From the NCBI GenBank assembly GCA_021234155.1, contig JAJEKV010000008.1:23095106-23159105 (forward strand): a DNA stretch of 64,000 bases, written 5' to 3'. The position numbers were made by a program, and so were the translations under genes. Source of the stretch: Isoetes taiwanensis. Its lineage: Eukaryota > Streptophyta > Lycopodiopsida > Isoetales > Isoetaceae. Positions 11,520 to 23,327 of the stretch are shown here, piece by piece (position 1 is the stretch's first letter; every line of letters begins with the position of its first letter). The notes under the pieces are model-generated. The model was not told the origin of the DNA. It ran no database searches and saw only the letters and a list, made by a program, of their open reading frames with translations.

Positions 11520-12585
11520 TTTAAGTTAAAACGATGTATTAGGTTCAATTAGGTCAAAAAATGGAAATGCGAAGGGCCATTGTCTATTTCAATCCTAACA
11601 GTGTTGTATGATCCAAGATTTAGGTGTTATGATGGTCAAAGGTGTGAGTCCATCTTTAAGCCTAGTTTACTAGTAGTTTCAGTTATTTCTCTTTTTTTTG
11701 GGGTACTGGTTCTTTAATTATGGCATTGCAATGTTCTGAGATGCATTGGGTTGTAGGTGGTTTGGAAAAGACTCACGTGCCATGTACTTCAAATATGTAG
11801 CATAATGACAAGGGGTTTTTTTTGTGTTTTTGTACGCTTTTCACAAAGGTTTTCCTAAGATTTCATGGCGTATTCGAATGGATGTACTAATGCGTACATC
11901 TAGAGTGCACCATTTCTTAGTCGTTGATTTAGCTTTTTTTTTTTTCAATGGTGCAACATCCAATGGCTCAGAACAAAAGCCCTCTTTTTATTTTAGGGGC
12001 TGAACATGCAAGCATCGAAAAAAGCATCATTCTTCGATTCTGTTTTCTTTTTGCAGGGATCGGCAGCTGAAGGCAAAGGATGAACTCCTTAGTCGGACGA
12101 GAGGTTGGGTCTGGTGGCTATGATATTCAAGGATGGAGATTGTGTTAATTAATGTGTTTTAAAAAAAGGGAAAACAAGATTAGCACGGGAACATTTAGGG
12201 CATGCTGCCGGAACTGGAGTCCTGGTTGGGGCACTACTTCTAGGGTTCATTAACTGTACCGGACTTGGCTATGGCGGATTAGAGCTTCTGCCGGACTTAG
12301 GGAATGTCTGATTTGATGGAAATTTCAGGTTTAAGATTCTGCCTCACTTGAATGTGGCGGATTGAATATATAGCATCGCCAGACCTACAGCTTCGCCAGA
12401 CCTGGCTATGGCGGATTTACAAAAACAAAAACAGGTATAGAAACAGAAACAGGTATGGATCGATTTCTTCACTTTTTTTTTGTTGAAGGGAAGAAGAGAT
12501 TTCTTTCTCTCTGTGTTGTACTGGAATGAATAGTCCATATTTTGACGAAGATTTGTAATGTAAAGGCATGCTTCCAAAGCCTAAA
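11520..12585. other. Non-coding DNA with GCCGGAC/GGCGGA phrases
   Basis: No gene seen. Between 12180 and 12420 short phrases such as TGGCTATGGCGGATT, CGCCAGACCT and GCCGGACTTAG recur in direct and inverted order, forming a loose repeat patch. Confidence 0.45.
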
Positions 12586-12857
12586 AGATTTGATCTCTGG
12601 CTGCACAGCTCATGATTTTGGCCAGACCTTGGTTCTCCAACAGGTTTATTTCTTAAGTACTTGCAAGATTTTTCTTTCTGGCGTTGGGTATTTCTCTAAT
12701 AGGCAGGGAATTTTATTAGAAAGATTTGATCTCTGGCTGCACAGCTCATGATTTTGGCCAGACCTTGGTTCTCCAACAGGTTTATTTCTTAAGTACTTGC
12801 AAGATTTTTCTTTCTGGCGTTGGGTATTTCTCTAATAGGCAGGGAATTTTATTAGAA
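12586..12857. repeat. Exact 136-bp tandem duplication
   Basis: Units 12586-12721 and 12722-12857, starting AGATTTGATCTCTGG. It lies just upstream of the ABCB exons and does not encode part of them that I can recognise. Confidence 0.9.
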
Positions 12858-12909
12858 ATTTCACCCATTTTCGGGGGTTCATGTAGTAGCATTCACTCAA
12901 ACATGGAGG

Positions 12910-13455
12910 ATGGCAGCAATCATGGTTCCATTTGCACCCTTGTTGATCATGCCTGGAGCCTTTTATGCCAAGACCATAACAGAGTTTGAGTTCCAAAAGA
13001 GGTCTGCTCACGATACAGCTGGCAATATTGCAAAACAGGCTATTTCTTCCATAATGCATGCCTACTCATTTGCCAATCGAGAAGAATTTATTAAAGTCAT
13101 AGTCGCCTTCATTAGACGTAAACCCGCCCCACCGGGTGTGAAACAAGGATTTGCAACAGAAAATCATTCTGCAATAAGGATAATGCAGTTCTGTCTCTTA
13201 TCTTACGTGTTTGGATAACTAACAGGGCATTGGGATATGCACTTTCCAACATTAAAGCATTGTCGGACGGGTGCATTGCTGCATATAGCATATTCCAGAT
13301 TATTGATCGTGTTCCACCTATTGACGTTGATAACCTGGATGGAAAATGCCTTGATAAAGTGGAAGGCAGATTGACCCTGAATAACGTTGAATATTCTTAT
13401 CCTTCCAGACCTGATATGGCTGTCCTGAAAGGCTTCAACTTAGAAATTCCTTCTG
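12910..13455 (+). pseudogene. ABCB (MDR/P-glycoprotein) transporter fragment
   Basis: ABCB proteins are membrane ABC exporters; in plants several move auxin. The exons here cover the end of the first transmembrane domain (AHDTAGNIAKQAIS, MHAYSFANREEF, GVKQGFA). They continue through the linker (ALGYALSNIKALSDG, IFQIIDRVPPIDVDN) into the start of the first nucleotide-binding domain (YSYPSRPDMAVLKGF, LEIPSG). A good donor GT at 13456 follows IPSG, just before the expected Walker A. No exon with Walker A, the signature motif or a second half was found in the next kilobases. The join near 13218 needs an intron or frameshift (stop after LLSYVFG). It is best read as a captured or decayed fragment. 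No Helitron end is linked to it directly, although one lies 1.4 kb upstream. Confidence 0.8.
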
Positions 13456-14217
13456 GTAATGGAGTTTGCAATAATAATTTCAGTGCAATTGAATCAGATG
13501 CATTTTTTTTATTTCCTTATAACTGTCCTTATAACTTCTGGCATTCATGGCAGAATAGGAAAGAAGAGGGCATGTTGTTTAAAATAGCCTGTTTTAATCT
13601 TTAGCATACTTAGAATACTTGACACTCTAAGGTAATGCACATACTTTACACCTTTCTGTAAGCTTGAAATAATCAAGTCAAAACAACACTTTGAATGTAT
13701 ATCGTAGGCCCCAATACGTTTGAGCTCTCATACTTAGCATACTCTAGTTTTTAATGTGTTTAGTAGCAATATTCTTTTCCAGCAGATAGCAAAATTATTC
13801 ACTTAAGTTTCAATCTTGCACCAGATGTTACAGACTATGTGCTTCTGGAAACAACTATTAGGGATTGCTTTGCTATAAAACTACTCTAACATTGCCATAA
13901 ATGCGGTTTTACATATGTCATATGCTTATGAAGGCTTGCCATGGCAAAACAGGCTTGCATTGATACTAGCACATGTTACCATATGCACTAGCATATGCAT
14001 GACAATGTGCAGTTTACATTAGTTTACATGATTTTTGTATTGCAATATTCAGATTACAGATAATGAATATATAATGAATATAATGTTAGATATTGATTAC
14101 ACAAAATGTACAAATGTACTCATAGTTGTTTGCAATGAAAATAATTTGTTTGTCTTGATGTTATTGTGCTTTTTAGTAATTAATATTTAGGCCCATAAAG
14201 TTTGCCTATGTTTGCTT
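13456..14217. other. Non-coding DNA after ABCB fragment
   Basis: I looked for the next ABCB exon (Walker A GSSGSGKST-like) and did not find it. The stretch is AT-rich with a direct repeat of CATATGC/GCATATG phrases near 13910-14000. Confidence 0.45.
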
Positions 14218-14393
14218 TAGTTAGGGCCCGAAGGGCCCAAAATTTTTTTTAATATAACAATTAACACACAACTACTATTAACATTATTAGCACAAACCAT
14301 TGCATTTAACACATTTAAATTAAAATCCCCCTTAAACCCCCTTTGGTTTGGGTTAGTTAGGGCCCGAAGGGCCCAAAATTTTTTTTAATATAC
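14218..14393. repeat. 136-bp-spaced duplication (about 40 bp copied)
   Basis: The phrase starting TAGTTAGGGCCCGAAGGG occurs at 14218 and 14354. It contains the palindrome-like GGGCCCGAAGGGCCC. Sequences after the 40-bp match differ. Confidence 0.8.
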
Positions 14394-14726
14394 AAAATAT
14401 ATTTACAATACATGTATAAAATTAACACCATTAAGTACATTCTCTCAAACCTTATAGTATTTTGCAAACCTTAATATACAGTATACAAAAACTTGTACAT
14501 GCATACCCCACAAACGAGGATCGCTATTTACGGTCCAGATCTTGGAATAAAGGGTAAATATGCCTATCCAACAGCTCTCGTTGCCCGGAGTAACCCCCCG
14601 TGTGAATATGCACCCAAACCAAAGGGGGTTTAAGGGGGATTTTAATTTAAATGTGTTAAATGCAATGGTTTGTGCTAATAATGTTAATAGTAGTTGTGTG
14701 TTAATTGTTATATTAAAAAAAATTTT
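14239..14726. repeat. Inverted repeat, 115-bp arms
   Basis: Arm 14239-14353 is an almost perfect reverse complement of 14612-14726, with a 258-bp spacer. Shared blocks include CTACTATTAACATTATTAGC and CAAACCATTGCATTTAAC. The left arm lies inside the 136-bp duplication, so the true structure may differ by one unit. It could be a foldback element or an inverted duplication. Confidence 0.8.
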
Positions 14727-14729
14727 GAG

Positions 14730-15975
14730 AGATGTACAAATAAGAAAATGATTTGTGTTAAAGTTTTATGGGAATTATACCCATGTGTACAAAGGGGTTT
14801 TATAGTATGATCCTAATGATAGAAACTACCTATGTAAGAATCTGTAAGCACTTAAATTCGTTTTTCTAATTTAGTTTACTAAAGCTTGTCGTGGCAAGAA
14901 ATCTGAACCCGCTGATTTAGTGTCATTTAGTGCAGCTAACGTTGGCATGATTTTGAACTCCATAACTTGAAAACACCACCATAATTGCCCCTTATATATT
15001 TATTAAAGGAATGATTTGTTCAGTCAATGGAAATCATTTTCATAGACAGATTGGTTCATAGTGCAAATTGTAAAGAATGGTTAAAAGTGAAGCATGTAAT
15101 GAACTGCTTACGCTATTGCATAGAACTGCTTGTAAAGCCATGGGGGCATATTTTGGATACAAAAGATATCAATATAATAACAAATCTAGTCAAAATTTCC
15201 GACATTTTGACTTTATTCATGCCTTCAATCACCTGATATGCCTATTAGCTAGATAAAGGAATGCATTTCTAATTTTTATCAATAGTGCCTAATGAGTGCT
15301 CATTTTTTAAGGTCCATTTGCATGCTAATCTCCATGCTCACTTCCTGGAGTTCCAATTTTTTTATTTCTTTTGTTTAACAAGCACCAGAGAATCCATAAC
15401 ATGGCTTTAGACCACAAAGCAAACTCTAAATAGACTACCAATCATTTGCCATGAGTAGAACGCAATGCTAACAAATTATGTGCAATGTCTTAGGCATGCA
15501 ATATTTTAGCTTCTCGTGGAATATCATATCACTTTTACCGAAGAGACAACTTACACAACTAGCAAACATGCATGAACAACACCAAGTTATATGCAGCACC
15601 AGCTCAGGCTATGCCAGTGACAAATCCAGATTTGCATCGTCTACTTGGTCAACGGGTATATTCAAAATAACCGTGGAAGGTACTGGAAAAAAAACAACAA
15701 ATCTCAATGCGTTTTTTGTATTGGTGGACATATTACCTCTAGAAAAACAACCCAGATCAGGAGCTCTTGAATAAAATACAGAGTCAAATATAATACTTAT
15801 GGAACAAAACCACAAACGTAGCTGTGTTAATAAAATGTACATATGGTACACTGAACTGGACTGAACTAGGCTATGCTCATGAGATGAAATGGCACATAGA
15901 TCCATGTTTGAACAACTGCCATACCATAACCTGTTGGTAAACCCATATATATGTTTTAATTAAACTCATATGGTA
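14730..15975. other. AT-rich DNA, no secure gene
   Basis: A minus-strand stretch at about 15609-15690 has a plausible acceptor (TTTTTTTCCAG) followed by an open run ending in a stop, but its encoded peptide matches nothing I recognise. The rest holds no coding signal. Confidence 0.4.
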
Positions 15976-16420
15976 CATGCATATGCAAACATGTTCAAAT
16001 GTTGTTGGTGGATGGCTGGAGAATTGAAAGATTGAGGAATAATAAGAAATGCACCACCTGTGGAAGGGGTAACACATCAACGATGTCCAACTAATGGTAT
16101 CGTAATAAATATCTTTTAGCAATTTGTCTAGTATCCACAACCACTTCACCCTTTTCCAAAAACCTGTGAAGATGGTGCAATGAATCCCATTCTAAATTTG
16201 AGTACTATATGGAACAAATAAAAAGCATCTGTTAGTGTGTGCGCATTAGTGTGCGCAGAACCTTAACTACGATGAGAAAATCCCTCTGAATTCGAATACA
16301 AAGATCTTCAGCAACCACTTGTAGATAAAAGAAGAAAGGGCCAACAAATACAGTGACCAAACATGACAAAACAAAAAACTTGTTCCACTGATGTACAAGT
16401 TTGCTTCTTGGGTCCAAGAT
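15976..16420 (-). pseudogene. Cyclic nucleotide-gated channel (CNGC) fragment
   Basis: Plant CNGCs are plasma-membrane cation channels. After an acceptor TCTAG at 16421, the exon reads ILDPRSKLVHQWN and HQWNKFFVLSC, the typical entry into the first transmembrane helix, then VVKVLRT. Next come DAFYLFHIVLKFRMGF (helix 2), APSSQVFGKG, VVVDTRQIAKRYL and DVLPLPQVV. Three lesions are visible. A 14-bp tandem duplication around 16231-16258 shifts the frame between VLRT and DAF. An extra G in AAAAGGGTG near 16154 shifts it again. A TAG follows RYLLRYH (about 16098). The pore, C-linker and nucleotide-binding domains were not found. It starts just downstream of the DUF309 exon on the same strand and lacks its own first exon. 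Confidence 0.75.
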
Positions 16421-18482
16421 CTAGACATTTGAATTCTTCTGATTAACAGTTCTAGACCGTACGAAGAATTTCATTCCTAAACCATCTTCTTAACAGCAAG
16501 TTAAAGCATGCTAGAAGCAATGCATACCACAATCCACGTATTCCATGTATTCCACAATCCATGTATTCCATGTATTAATCCAATTTGAAGATGAAAATGT
16601 AGTGGAAGATACACCTATAAGCTGCATTCTCTAATTGCGTTTTATATAAGAACTCCAAAACTGATGAAGCTTCTTTTCAGAGTCAGCAAATGGACCATTA
16701 ATCAATCTAAGTCTTCGTAGCTTATTAAGCCCTTCTCCCAGTGCTACCATAGCTCCACGATGATTCTGTTTTATAATCTCCATGATGATTCTGTTTTATA
16801 ATGAAAAGCATGATGCATCAAGAAACATTACTTCCACAAGCATCTTTTTAAGAGCCACCATACAATTTATGGTTTAGACCACCTAACCAATGGACTTGGA
16901 CTAGAGCATGACCGGTTCAAATGCAGTGAAGAAAGACACTTCTTAGCATAACAGATAACTGGAACTGAGATTGCCATTGCCAAATTAATTGTGGTAACTT
17001 CACTGCAGGGAAACGCCATCTGCTGTCTATGTTTATCAGCGTGTGTTTTTTATTTCGTTTTACTAATGAGAGTATTTCTTGTGCTCTTCCTTTGCCAATT
17101 TAGCTACAAGAGCAGAACGCTATGTGTTTTCGCTTCACTCAATCCATGTGTAGCAAGGTTATAATTCCATTAGAGGCAATGCTCCATGCAGCTATCCTTA
17201 TCCTTTGGTAGGAGAAACACTTTGAATATGGCCTGCAGTGATTACTAAATATTTTCTAATTCTCATGCTGGAACGAAATTCTAGAAGATGGCAACTCAGA
17301 AATTCATAATGAATGACTTGCCTTGATATATCCATTATAAGCAAACTATATCCATTACAAAAATAAGGGGCCGCTTCAGTGAAGATGGAAACATCGATAA
17401 TGTAGCTTTGGAAAAAGATATCACTGGTTTTTCCCTGTTGGCTCCCTCAATAACACAAGTACAACCGCCAAATGAAGCACATAATTAACAAATCCTCATG
17501 ATTGTTATGAAGTTATCCATAACAGATAAGTCTGAGATCTGGATCTACATACAGGTAACTGCTAAATGGGCTATAGAATGAATGGAAGCTCATAAGTACA
17601 CTGATGGTACTGCTTAGTGTTAGAATGTGGGAAAAAATATGACATTTTTATCATAGGGCATACAAAGAATGCCAGCTCATTGGAGCTTAGAAAAGCAAGA
17701 AAGAGCAACTAAATGGTTTGCATGATGTATTAGAATATATCAACTAACAATGTAAGATGTTCCCAATTTGATACTTATACTATTTATAAGCTGCTGATAG
17801 TTGAGAAAAAAAGAGTCTTTTATATTGCTACCTTTTCTTAGCTTCATCGCCCCATTGCATAGCATTCGTAATGGGCACAACACAATCTCAGTACAAGGAC
17901 CTATCTGGCACAAAACTGTACCAATATCCCAGTGATAGAGCACTTAGTTTGGATCAGGAAGTGAGGAATGCAAGGGCTGGATTTGAGTGTTGGGAATATA
18001 TGATAATGGACATAGTACAATCACTATAGAAGGACCTATCTGGCATTCAGCTTTGCCATCAGCTTAGTGATAGAGCACACGACTTGCTAGCAGGAGCTTA
18101 GCCAAAGAGATACAAACGAGAAGGTCACAGAACAGACTCACAAGCATTTAGAAGAGAACATTAACATAAGCGAAGGTTCAGATGAGGGGGGCAAGATGTA
18201 ACTACTTTATCCCATTAACAGTACTTCAGAATCAATCGGGTTATTGCTTCCATCATGTTAATGGTACTGCGAGAGATATTAATCACATGCTGCTACCTTA
18301 TGAACCGTCTGCAAAACTGATTTACAGACCAGATACTTTTCAAGCATTTCCACTGACTGGGATATTGATACTTCTCGCAATATATCACCACAGACCCAGA
18401 CAGTTTGGCAGAGCATGACATGCACTTGTATACAATTGAAAGGATCTGACAATCACATGCATAATAGAAATGTACAACGTAC

Positions 18483-18565
18483 CTTCTCATCAGACCCTTA
18501 TTTCCAAAAGCTTTGACCAAATCATGACACTCTGGAAAGCTTAACTCCCCATTTCCATCATAGTC
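18483..18565 (-). pseudogene. EF-hand exon resembling phosphatidylserine decarboxylase PSD2/3
   Basis: An 83-bp exon with acceptor TTTTTAG at 18566 and donor GTACGT at 18482. It encodes DYDGNGELSFPECHDLVKAF, a calcium-binding EF-hand loop followed by the helix, then GNKGLMRR. In plant PSD2/PSD3 a similar loop with ELSF...FSDLIKAFGN lies between the C2 domain and the decarboxylase. No neighbouring PSD exon was found. The position inside the apparent DUF309 intron suggests an isolated captured exon. Other EF-hand proteins remain possible. Confidence 0.5.
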
Positions 18566-19444
18566 CTAAAAATTTCACAACCGCATTTCTAAATTTTGAG
18601 ATTATTGAAAAGAGGAACAACTATTCTAATATGAATTTAATCAATATCAAGAGAACTAATACTGCATCTTTATCACCTGCCATTTTAAAAATTTGAACAT
18701 ACGCAATACGAAGCAAGTAATAGCAAAGTAACAATATGCATCCATAGCTAGCGGATGCAACTTCTATTTCTTAAAATATATGTGCATAAAAACACAGAAA
18801 CTTTCTGCCCTCTCAATTTGAGAAATAGAGAGAAATATGTTGTCAGGCCAAATAGAGAAGGCAAGATAGTTCGTCTCTTATGTGGAATGAGCGGTTGCAT
18901 CTTTCATGGATCTACAATCAAACATTGTAGTTTGAATCTATAAAATATGCAGAGATAGAAGAATCTGTCCATGGGGTAGGATCCTAGCAATTAGAAAACT
19001 CCCATGTATGACTTATATGTGGGTGACAGGGTAGGATCTATGCTCCTAGGTAGATCCTTAAGATCTTACATATGGCTCTTGTGCAACACCCATATCTACA
19101 CCTTAGACACTATGTGTCGTCTGTACACATTAACAAATCTTTATTTCTGTCTTTTTAAGATGCATGTCCAAGATCAGCTCCTAAGCAGCATCCTATTTAA
19201 GCTACAGGTAGACCAACTTTCAATTAAGTATCTTATTTACTAGGAACTGGGTCTAATTAAAAGAACGAGCTATGGAGCTTAAGCTGGTCCTATAGGATTG
19301 AAAATCATATTAGAGTCACATATCGAATATCATATTAAATACAGCAATAAAGCATTTGACAGTAGCATACCTGACTGAGAAAGTGATACAGGGCAACAGT
19401 ACACTGAAGAAGTCCATGAAGTAGACTTCTTTGTGGCTCATGGG

Positions 19445-19716
19445 CATCATTCCACAGACTTTCTAGAATATCGTGGCATTCATAATATTCCCTGGCATTA
19501 AACAAGTGCGCTGCCTTGTCAAAACTGTTGAGCGGAGCTCCCAGTTTGCTTCCGCAACACTTGAATCGAAGTTGCCCACGCATCATTCCACAGACTTTCT
19601 AGAATATCGTGGCATTCATAATATTCCCTGGCATTAAACAAGTGCGCCGCCTTGTCAAAACTGTTGAGCGGAGCTCCCAGTTTGCTTCCGCAACACTTGA
19701 ATCGAAGTTGCCCACG
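19445..19716. repeat. 136-bp tandem duplication inside DUF309 exon
   Basis: Units 19445-19580 and 19581-19716 start CATCATTCCACAG and differ at one base (GCGCTGCC versus GCGCCGCC). Collapsing one unit would give one DUF309 core exon in place of one and a half. Confidence 0.9.
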
Positions 19717-20225
19717 GACCGGACCTAAACCGACATGATCCCAATTGCAATTGAATCCTCCGCTTGTGAATTTAATGGGTTTACGGTACTAGTCGATGCC
19801 ATTTCACACCAGGCAAGCCGGGCGAATACATCTTCAGCCCCTGTTATGAGATTCTCGAGGATAATACCACGATTCATCGGGCGATTAGGGTCCAATTTCT
19901 TAACTTCTATACAATCTCCCACGATCACGTTTGGCAAATCATAGGAACGATACTTACGGATGCAACTACGACAGGCTTGAAGCCTGAAAGATCTGCCGAC
20001 CACATCCCCACCCTCCGCCAAGCTCGTGTGGAATCTAAGCCATCTAAGTGTATTGAGGGGTCCCTCAAATCCCAAAAGTCCACAGCCGTCGATAAGGGAT
20101 ATGCTAAAACATTCTTCAATCGCGGCCATCTATCCGTCTTACCCCATACTCCCCAGGGGTTGTCCTACGGGCCTATTTACAGTTACAGACATATAATTGG
20201 GTAAGCGGCTGTCCTTATTTTCTAG

Positions 20226-20520
20226 TTATTTGTCTATCTTGGGGATGTCCTGCAGAGTTGTACGAAGGGCTATGCTTGGAGCAAAGTATCCTATGCAAGG
20301 GGGAAGTTCTACTAGAGAAGGGCCTATCTTTGCATGGAATTCAGCCATGATGTCATGATAATAGGGAGTAGCATTGATGGTTGCATCCACATCGATCTCT
20401 TTCTGAAAAACAGCGAAGACCGAGTTGATATCAGCCTCGGCCACATGAGCGTGGCGCTATACCATCGCCTAAATGCAGGTGTTGCCATGATGCTAGAGCT
20501 GCTGGGGATATCAAACAGAT
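20226..20520 (-). pseudogene. Degraded gag-proximal region of first LTR element
   Basis: Downstream (minus strand) of the hairpin leader of the first element, an ATG at about 20492 opens a short frame, and another at 20444 opens 72 codons (EADINSVFAVFQKEIDVD). By position this is where gag should begin, as in the second element, but I see no clear similarity to the gag there. DUF309 sequence starts within 100 bp, so the element is truncated. Confidence 0.35.
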
Positions 20521-20599
20521 GAAGGAGCGCCTCTGCGAGCTGAAAATTTGCCTTGGAGTGAGGAGTAAAGGGGTAGGGTGCAGATGAGGGTTGTGGTCC

Positions 20600-20608
20600 T
20601 ATTTATAG
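20600..20608 (-). promoter_or_regulatory. TATA box in leader of element 1
   Basis: On the minus strand the sequence reads TATAAATAGGACC, a textbook plant TATA box. It sits between the hairpin array and the gag start, as in element 2. It implies a promoter separate from the LTR. Confidence 0.5.
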
Positions 20609-20773
20609 ACAAAATCCTAATTTTGGAAAAAAAATTAGGGCTTGGGAATATCTATGATTCTAAGGTGCTGCTATGTAACTCATAGGCAAACTAGGTTAAA
20701 GAGTCTAAGGATCCTATTGTAACAAAATTCATCTAATGTTGAGAAAGTTGGGGCCAGTTGGGTCAATTTTGAT

Positions 20774-22402
20774 CTGACCACTTACACATTGCGCGAGAGG
20801 CTAATCCGAGAATGACGAATTTGGTCCTGGCGCACTCTGTAAGGGGTGGGGCCCTATTTGGGTCGAGGATGACTCAAAACATGCAAACTAAGGGTCAAAT
20901 CCTACTTATCTCGACGAATTAGGTCAGATTGTGCCCTTACTTTCTATATTTGGACAAGTCTTGGCATAGATCAGGGGTCGACCACTCACACAGTGCGCGA
21001 GAGGCTAATCCGAGAATGACGGATTTGGTCCTGGCGCACTCTATGAGGGGTGGGACTCTGTTTGGGTCTAGGATGGCTCAATTTCTATAATCTAAGGATC
21101 AAATCCTACTTATCTCAATGAGTTAGGTTGGATTATGCCCTTACTTTCTATATTTGGCCAAGTATTGGCAAGAATCAGTGGTTGACCACTCACACAGTGC
21201 GCGAGAGGCTAATCCGATAATGACGAATTTGGTCCTGGCGCACTCTGTGAGGGGTGGGGCCAAAAACACTGAGTTCTGCTCCAAATTTGGCAATTCCAAA
21301 TGCACATGCTATTAATGCAACCTATTTACTTACAGTTTTACACATTAACATGATCAAAGCATAAATTTGTATTTACAAAAAGTTGTGTATTTACAATAAA
21401 CTAGCAATCTTCTTCTGCTGAGAGCTCATGGATGTTGCAACCGAGTGCTTGATAGTCGAGAAGGTTCTTCATGCAGATGATTAACATATGTCTTCCATTC
21501 GATGATGATTGTTGATAGGCCAGTTGTGCCCTGTACTACTCGCTTCATTTGTAGAGGTGTTTGCCATAGTGCTTCCTCTCTTGGGTCTGTCTTTTTACTC
21601 TCCACCCTTCTGTTGTCAGTACGTCGCCTGGATCTTCAATGTCTTCAAAAAGTCATGCCCCTCGCTCTTCTGTGGTTCTAGCCTTGTACTCTCAAAGCTA
21701 TTGCTTCTATTTCTAAACAAACCCTAGACTTTGGAAGACAGAATTTAGGGTTTGAGCAATTTTGGTCATTTTGAGGTGGAATATAATATTTTTAACCTAA
21801 TTTGAGATCATAAATCAATTCTAAACTTTTTAATGGTCCTAATGCAACAAATTTCAGGCGATTTAGAGCTGTATAGCTCAAGTTATGAAGGTTCAAAGTT
21901 TTGACCCCTCACATAGTGCGCGAGGAGCAAATCCGAGAATGACGGATTTGGTCTGGGCACACTCTGTGGGTGGTCACCACCTGTTTAGGTCCTAGATGAT
22001 TCTATCTATCTATAAAATTGATATGAAGGCTGAATCCTACTTATTTCGCAGAGTTACGGCGGTTTGCGCCCTTAATTTTTACATTGGGACAAGTCTAGAC
22101 ATAGATCAGTGGCCCAACACTCACACAGTGCGCGAGAGGCTAATCCAAAAATGATGGATTTGCCCTGGGCGCACTCTGTGAGTGGTCACTACTTTTTGGC
22201 TCTAACTTTAGTTTTATAAACAGTTTCTTAGTGTTTTAACATGCAAAACTAGCTCAAACCTAAGGGATAAGCTGAACTGCACTATCAGATTAGCTTAATT
22301 ATGCATCTATCTAGGTCAACATGGGTCCACCACTCACACAGTGCGCGAGGAGCAAATCCAAGAATGGCGGATTTGGTCTGGGCGCACTCTGTGAGGGGTC
22401 AC
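20774..22402. repeat. Array of six nested hairpins, element 1
   Basis: Six copies of a ~75-bp imperfect palindrome at about 20774, 20980, 21184, 21904, 22112 and 22328. Each has an outer stem ACTCACACAGTGCGC pairing with GCGCACTCTGTGAG. An inner stem AATCCGAGAATGACGGATT lies between them. Where copies differ the inner stem mostly still pairs. Spacing is about 205 bp, with one larger gap of 720 bp between the third and fourth. Confidence 0.85.
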
Positions 22403-22601
22403 CTCTTTTTGGCCAAATTTTACTGGGTTTTTGCTAAAACTTACTACTAACTTAGCATTAACCTATTGCTGCACTAGAGATTGGAAAAAAATTTCTCCAA
22501 TTTTCGAGGTTCATGCCTGGGTGGTTATTCCCAAGACTGGAAGTCTACTGTTAGTCCTAACAGGAAATTGTCAGTGCTTGATCTTGGTCTGCCAAGATCA
22601 T

Positions 22602-22613
22602 GCTCTGATACCA
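22602..22613 (-). promoter_or_regulatory. Primer-binding site of LTR element 1
   Basis: GCTCTGATACCA on the plus strand is the exact reverse complement of TGGTATCAGAGC. It lies one base from the LTR edge (TGTGACATCCCC at 22615) and so sets the element on the minus strand. Confidence 0.8.
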
Positions 22614-23327
22614 CTGTGACATCCCCTACTTCTTATACGATGCACACATCGTATCAGAAGGCGGAGCATTCCCCCTGATAGCCAAACTGGAAGGGGCCAT
22701 CCACCTGACTCCACTCCCAGTGGAATGAGCCAGCAAGGGAAGAGTGGATGTGTCATCTACCCGTCTCCCTTCGGGTCGACCTAGCTGTGGAAGCGTGAAT
22801 AAACATGAGCACATAATAACAATATATCAATACAATCACCTCGAAGGGTGAACACATCATACTCATCACATATACAACAACATCAATATGAATAATAACA
22901 ACAAAGGGGAATCCTACCCAGGGCTTAGACTCAAGGGGGTTCGACTGACGGCTTGGGCCTCCAGAAGTCATTGCAGACAGAATTCATGGCAAATGGATTT
23001 GGCTGGCATAGGAACATGGTTGAGGGTAGTCTACTCCATCCGCCCCTCCCATGCACACTTTGCAGAGTAGGTTGAAAGGTATTGGGACCTGACCGTAGCC
23101 TGCCGGGTGCGTAGCCAAAGGGGCTACTGCTGGGTTGCATCTCCCCAGTCCCCATGAGGCAGGAGGAGAGTCACCTCCCCTCCAGAGGCATCCATGCCCA
23201 TCAGAGGTGGCTAGAGGGCCACTGCCCGTATTCGACTTGAACCTCATTGAAGGTGACGCATCACCCAAGAGGTGTCGAGCTCATGCCTTGCCCACACTCA
23301 GTGACAAGCCATTAAGCCTAGCCCGCT

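Larger units (their letters stand above)
16631..20129 (-). pseudogene. DUF309 protein gene, three exons seen, C-terminus lost
   Basis: DUF309 is a small family of unknown function; plant members are plastid-directed. The first open frame (20129 to about 19740) begins MAAIEECFSIS, could be a transit peptide, and is assigned by position only. The core exon ends at a donor GT at 19370 and encodes LFNAREYYECHDILESLW and LLHGLLQCTVALYHFLSQ, the diagnostic DUF309 core. The next exon (16765-16631) follows TAAAACAG and encodes NHRGAMVALGEGLNKLRRLR, then stops. The last helix of the family is replaced by unrelated residues. The core exon is doubled by a 136-bp duplication (19445-19716), likely artificial, which breaks the frame. 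The 2.6-kb gap between core exons contains an unrelated EF-hand exon on the same strand. Whether the locus was once intact or is a shuffled capture is open. Confidence 0.7.
20540..22601 (-). mobile_element. 5' leader of LTR retrotransposon 1
   Basis: Between the primer site (22602-22613) and the truncated gag lies about 2 kb. Most of it aligns with 29780-31676 of the second element, including the six hairpins and the TATA box. The open segment around 21509-21727 (plus strand) is matched at 30667-30855 and looks like shared non-coding sequence. Confidence 0.75.

Noticed and set aside
17895-18075. Another 136-bp-type duplication (AAGGACCTATCTGGCA at 17895 and 18030)
   Set aside because: The offset is 135 and the copies carry many substitutions, so it is an older natural duplication.
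21509-21727. 72-codon hydrophobic frame as a membrane protein gene
   Set aside because: It lies in the retrotransposon leader and is only partly conserved at 30667-30855, without preserved start or length.
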